Assembly: GCA_003647525.1 (NCBI GenBank)
Contig: QMMZ01000063.1
Location: 1-8,209, forward strand
Direction: 5' to 3'
DNA: 8,209 nucleotides
From: Deltaproteobacteria bacterium
Lineage (GTDB): Bacteria; Desulfobacterota; Desulfobacteria; Desulfobacterales; ETH-SRB1
The notes under the pieces are model-generated. The model saw only the letters and a list, made by a program, of their open reading frames with translations, had not been told where the DNA came from and ran no database searches. The translations under genes and the position numbers were made by a program. Positions 4,842-8,209 of this stretch are shown here, in pieces. Position 1 is the stretch's first letter. Every line of letters begins with the position of its first letter.

Positions 4842-7841
4842 TTGGATCAAAACAATCCCAATATTAAAGAAAACGACAATATCTGCGGCTATTTAATAAA
4901 AAAAATAGTAGAGCTTAAAGAAATAAGATCGATTTTATATGATATAAAGCATACTGTAACTGGCGCCAGACATATCCATTTAAGTAACAATGATAAGGAA
5001 AATACTTTCTGTGTAGTCTTTAAAACAGTACCGACTGATTCAACCGGTGTTGCACACATCCTGGAGCATACTGTTCTTTGCGGTTCAAAGAAATTCCCCG
5101 TACGTGATCCTTTTTTTTCCATGCTGAAAAGAAGTTTGAGCACTTTTATGAACGCATTTACTGCATCTGACTGGACTATGTATCCTTTCTCCACACAGAA
5201 CAGGAAAGATTTCTACAATCTAATGGATGTGTATCTTGACTCTGCCTTTTACCCTGACATTAACGAACTCAGCTTTAAGCAGGAAGGACACCGCCTTGAA
5301 ATTGAAAATAATATAAAAGTCCCCGAGTCATCTCATTTGGAGTCATCTCATCTGGTTTATAAAGGCGTAGTTTATAATGAAATGAAAGGCGCCATGTCAT
5401 CACCGGATCAAGTAATGGCCCATGCCCTGTTAAATAAGCTGTACCCTGATACAACATATAGCAATAATTCAGGCGGTGATCCCGCTATAATACCCAGTTT
5501 ATCCTATGCTCAGCTTAAGGCTTTCCACAAACGGCATTATCATCCGAGCAATGCTTTTTTCTACACATATGGGAACCTGCCTTTAAGAAATCATCTGTCT
5601 TTTATTCAAGATAAAATTTTAAAAGACTTTACAAAAATCGACCCTGAAACAGATGTTCTCTCTCAACCCCGGTGGGATAAACCCATAAAGGCAATTTATC
5701 CCTATTCTATTGGTAAAAATGAAGATCCATCAAAAAAATATCAGACTTGCGTCGCGTGGCTGACTGCAGACATAAAAGATTCTTTTGAAGTACTTGTTCT
5801 TACTCTACTTGAACAAATCCTTCTTGGAAATTCAGCATCGCCGCTGCGCAAGGCCTTGATAGATTCAAAGCTTGGAACGGCTCTCAGTGACGGAACAGGG
5901 TATGACTCAAATAATAAGGACACCATGTTTGTCTGCGGGCTTAAAGACGTTGAAAAATCCGTGTCAGGCGAAATCGAATCTATCATTTTTAATGTTTTAA
6001 ATGAACTCGCAACCAAAGGAATCGATAATAAACTCATAGAGTCAGCTATTCATCAGGTTGAATTTCAGCGCAAGGAAATAACCAGCATTCCTTACCCTTA
6101 TGGTCTTCGCTTACTTTTAACTTTTTGCGGCAACTGGCTTCACGGAGGCAAGCCCGAAAGGGTTATGCAGTTTGATGCTGATCTTCGCAGACTTCGTGAT
6201 GAGCTTTCTAAATGCGCTCTGTTCGAGAACCGCATAAAAAAGTATTTTATAAATAATTCTCATAGAGTTCTTCTCACTCTTGCTCCTGACCAGATGATGG
6301 AAGAAAAAGAAAAAGAACGGATTACAGAAGAACTTGAAGTTATAAGAGCCGGCTTAACACAATCAGATATTGAAAAAATAAATAAAGATGCTGAAGCCTT
6401 AAACAAACTGCAGGAAGAAAAAGAAGATGTTTCCTGTCTCCCAACGTTAGAAATCGAAGATATCCAGCCCTATGTTCAAACTGTACATGAATCTAAAACA
6501 TATTGCAGGGATGCTGCATCTTGTTATAATCAGCCTACCTACGGCATTTTCTACTTCTCTTCAGCAGCAGGCGCAGGCTTTTTGCAAAATCAGATGCTTC
6601 CTCTTGTACCCTTTTTTTGTTATGCCTTCTCCAAAACCGGTACAAAATTAAGAGCATATACGGATTTAGCGCGGCTGATTGATGCATATACGGGTGGCAT
6701 TGGTTTATCATCTCATGCGCGCACCAATTTTGAAGGGACAGGTGCTGCCTGTATGCCTTTTATAACATTCAACGGGAAATGCCTTGTCAGAAACCAGAGC
6801 AGAATGTTTGAAATAATTGAAGAGCTTTTATATGAATTTGACTTTTCTGATCTGGATAGATTAAAAAGCCTTCTGCTTGAATACAGAGCAAACATGGAAT
6901 CCATGATAATTCATAACGGTCATAGATTAGCTATTTCTCTTGCCTCAAGAAATTTTTCAACTGCCTGCGCTTTAAGCGAAACATGGCACGGTATCCACCA
7001 GTTACAGACTATTAAGAATATAACCGATGATCTTACCGATAACAAACTTGAATCTGTTTCCGACGATCTATCATCTATAGGAAAAAATCTTTTAAATAGT
7101 ACTAATTTCAAAATTGCGCTGATTGGAGAAGACAACGCTCTTTCCAGTGCATCTTCTTATGCTTCATCAATACAAAAAAAACTTAATGAAACATCATATG
7201 CAAAGCCGGCAAACGGTTTTATTTCTCCTGAAATAAGCCTTGATGATGAAATTACCAGGGAAGGCTGGAGCACGCACTCTGCCGTCTCATTTGTATCCCT
7301 TGCTTTTAAAACTGTGCGCATGGAGCATGAAGATGCACCTGCTTTGTCGGTAATCAGCAAGCTGCTCAGATCGCTGTACCTGCACCGGGAAATTCGAGAA
7401 AAAGGCGGCGCATACGGCGGTTTTTCAATATATAACCCGGAAAACGGCATTTTTTCCTTCTGCTCTTACAGAGATCCGCATATAGTATCTACTCTGAAAG
7501 TGTATGATGACGCGATGACATTCATTAAATCAGGAGATTATGCTGAGAATGACATCAAGGAAGCGATCCTTCAAATATGCTCAGAGATAGATAAACCGAA
7601 TCCTCCAGGCCCTGCTGCAAGAAAAGCATTTTACAGAAAGCTGATTTCATTGTCAGATGGTGCTCGAAAACGTTTCAAAACAAATCTTCTTTCTCTAAAG
7701 CGTAACCAGGTAATAAAAGTTGCAGAAAAATATTTCAATCAGTTAGAAAAACAGGCTGTAGCAGTAATATCCTGTGAAGAGAAATTAAAAGAGGCAAACC
7801 AAAAGATCAAAGAAAGTCCTTTAAACCTTTTTAGAATTTAG
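4842..7841 (+). CDS. M16C zinc metallopeptidase, presequence-protease (PreP)-like, 999 aa
   Basis: This is a pitrilysin-type oligopeptidase; PreP relatives degrade short unfolded peptides inside a closed two-halved chamber. The inverted zinc motif HILEH is at 72-76 (His72 and His76 ligands, Glu75 general base), and Glu180 in YNEMKG is the likely third ligand. The N-terminal half is followed by a charged helical hinge at about 485-540 (MMEEKEKER to TLEIEDI) and the M16C-associated region. The C-terminal domain has REKGGAYGG, where Arg852 and Tyr858 correspond to the substrate-binding Arg/Tyr pair of PreP. The length is typical for the family. No signal peptide is visible, so a cytoplasmic location is expected. 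The start must be TTG 4842: an in-frame TAG lies at 4836-4838, and the first in-frame ATG comes after the zinc motif. No good SD precedes the TTG and no clear promoter was found. Physiological substrates in bacteria are not known from the sequence. Confidence 0.93.
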   Translation: MDQNNPNIKENDNICGYLIKKIVELKEIRSILYDIKHTVTGARHIHLSNNDKENTFCVVFKTVPTDSTGVAHILEHTVLCGSKKFPVRDPFFSMLKRSLSTFMNAFTASDWTMYPFSTQNRKDFYNLMDVYLDSAFYPDINELSFKQEGHRLEIENNIKVPESSHLESSHLVYKGVVYNEMKGAMSSPDQVMAHALLNKLYPDTTYSNNSGGDPAIIPSLSYAQLKAFHKRHYHPSNAFFYTYGNLPLRNHLSFIQDKILKDFTKIDPETDVLSQPRWDKPIKAIYPYSIGKNEDPSKKYQTCVAWLTADIKDSFEVLVLTLLEQILLGNSASPLRKALIDSKLGTALSDGTGYDSNNKDTMFVCGLKDVEKSVSGEIESIIFNVLNELATKGIDNKLIESAIHQVEFQRKEITSIPYPYGLRLLLTFCGNWLHGGKPERVMQFDADLRRLRDELSKCALFENRIKKYFINNSHRVLLTLAPDQMMEEKEKERITEELEVIRAGLTQSDIEKINKDAEALNKLQEEKEDVSCLPTLEIEDIQPYVQTVHESKTYCRDAASCYNQPTYGIFYFSSAAGAGFLQNQMLPLVPFFCYAFSKTGTKLRAYTDLARLIDAYTGGIGLSSHARTNFEGTGAACMPFITFNGKCLVRNQSRMFEIIEELLYEFDFSDLDRLKSLLLEYRANMESMIIHNGHRLAISLASRNFSTACALSETWHGIHQLQTIKNITDDLTDNKLESVSDDLSSIGKNLLNSTNFKIALIGEDNALSSASSYASSIQKKLNETSYAKPANGFISPEISLDDEITREGWSTHSAVSFVSLAFKTVRMEHEDAPALSVISKLLRSLYLHREIREKGGAYGGFSIYNPENGIFSFCSYRDPHIVSTLKVYDDAMTFIKSGDYAENDIKEAILQICSEIDKPNPPGPAARKAFYRKLISLSDGARKRFKTNLLSLKRNQVIKVAEKYFNQLEKQAVAVISCEEKLKEANQKIKESPLNLFRI
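5325..5354 (+). repeat. 15-bp in-frame tandem duplication inside the M16C gene
   Basis: Units 5325-5339 and 5340-5354 match at 14 of 15 bases (the last codon is TTG against CTG) and encode ESSHL twice (residues 162-171). They lie just before the strand carrying the third zinc ligand, Glu180. The distance from HILEH to that Glu is somewhat longer than in plant PreP, which fits a local insertion. Confidence 0.85.
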
Positions 7842-8060
7842 AAAGGATTTCCTGACACTTTTAACCTCACTTCTCCAAACCCTTGGCCATTAGCGCCGCA
7901 CGGCTATAAACGGTGAAAAAATCGCAAAAAAAAAATCAATAATTACTTATTGACCCAATATTTTCCGGTCTGGCTTGTGCATTGATCTTTGGACTTTTTG
8001 CTTCAACAACATTTAGGGATTTAGGATTATGCATGAACTGAGCAGCTCGGGAAAATAATT

Positions 8061-8209
8061 ATGCAGACGGTACGGCGCAGATTGAAGATATTTTTAGCCC
8101 TTTTTCTGGTAGTAATGACAGCAGGTACGGTTGGTTTCATGGTCATGGAGGACCTCTCGTTTTCTGAGGCCTTTTATTATAACATCGTTACCATGTCGAC
8201 GGTGGGGTA
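8061..8209 (+). CDS. Two-TM potassium channel, N-terminal fragment (3' end cut by the window)
   Basis: Forty-nine codons plus two bases are visible. After a basic N-terminus (VRRRLK) there is a first membrane helix at about 9-29 (IFLALFLVVMTAGTVGFMVM). Next comes the short loop MEDLSFSEAFYY, a pore helix (FYYNIVTMS), and TVG with a partial 'ta' codon, consistent with the TVGYG selectivity filter. The order helix-pore with no preceding voltage sensor matches MthK/KcsA-like channels. In bacteria these often continue into a second helix and a cytoplasmic RCK (TrkA-N) domain, which cannot be seen here. The start is set by ATG 8061: an in-frame TGA lies at 8034-8036 with no other ATG/GTG/TTG between. 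The upstream CGGGA is only a weak SD. Confidence 0.85.
   Translation, partial: MQTVRRRLKIFLALFLVVMTAGTVGFMVMEDLSFSEAFYYNIVTMSTVG

Noticed and set aside
4889..7450. Minus-strand open frames of 60-101 codons opposite the M16C gene
   Set aside because: They are shadows of the peptidase frame, with low-complexity Ser/Leu-rich translations and no SD.
7888..7910. CATTAGC and GGCTATAA words after the peptidase, resembling the first heptamer element
   Set aside because: Only a single unit is present, with no tandem run and no workable stem (the loop would be 2 nt).
7950..8027. Promoter candidates before the channel gene (TTGACC at 7950; TTGCTT at 7998 with TAGGAT at 8022)
   Set aside because: The first has no -10 at 16-18 nt; the second has an 18-nt spacer and weak boxes. 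Neither stands out from background.
8029..8058. Nine-residue leader-like ORF (MHELSSSGK) just before the channel gene
   Set aside because: The AGGA at 8023-8026 is too close to its ATG, and the peptide has no attenuator-like codon bias; chance is the simplest explanation.

Overview
The window is about 40% G+C and looks like a chromosomal segment of an anaerobic deltaproteobacterium, most likely Desulfobacterota/Desulfobacterales. That placement is an inference from the style of several proteins: the KsgA N-terminus with a conserved 'SPRxLL' lead-in, the short DUF2062 protein beside it, the Lys-rich winged-helix protein, and the large M16C peptidase. There is no phage, transposase, CRISPR or tRNA/rRNA signal. 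Most of the content is housekeeping or metabolic.

Layout. (1) 1-1257 (+): 3' part of a pyruvate,phosphate dikinase-like protein that has the ATP-grasp and phospho-histidine domains but stops before the PEP/pyruvate barrel. (2) 1258-1504: spacer with a large inverted repeat built of 7-nt units. (3) 1505-2743 (+): a long, divergent glyceraldehyde-3-phosphate dehydrogenase. (4) 2744-2816: a second 7-nt-unit inverted repeat between two convergent genes. (5) 2817-4105 (-): a two-gene unit, DUF2062 membrane protein then ksgA (16S rRNA dimethyladenosine transferase), overlapping by 4 nt. (6) 4106-4282: divergent regulatory region with a near-consensus sigma70 promoter for the + strand. (7) 4283-4672 (+): a 129-aa basic protein, probably a winged-helix DNA-binding protein. 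(8) 4673-4841: spacer with a third, degenerate 7-nt array. (9) 4842-7841 (+): a 999-aa M16C (presequence-protease-like) zinc metallopeptidase. (10) 7842-8060: 219-nt spacer with nothing firmly assignable. (11) 8061-8209 (+): start of a two-transmembrane K+ channel, cut by the window edge inside the selectivity filter.

How the genes fit together. The PPDK-like protein and GAPDH both belong to lower glycolysis/gluconeogenesis and lie in the same direction, but 247 nt and a possible terminator separate them, so co-transcription is uncertain. DUF2062-ksgA is probably one transcript. The wHTH gene, the peptidase and the channel look like independent units.

The most unusual signal is in the spacers rather than the genes. 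Three of them carry arrays with a strict 7-nt period but different core words (NNTTAGC, GTTNNCR, NCTTGAA). Two are folded as long inverted repeats directly downstream of genes. The third mixes words related to the other two.
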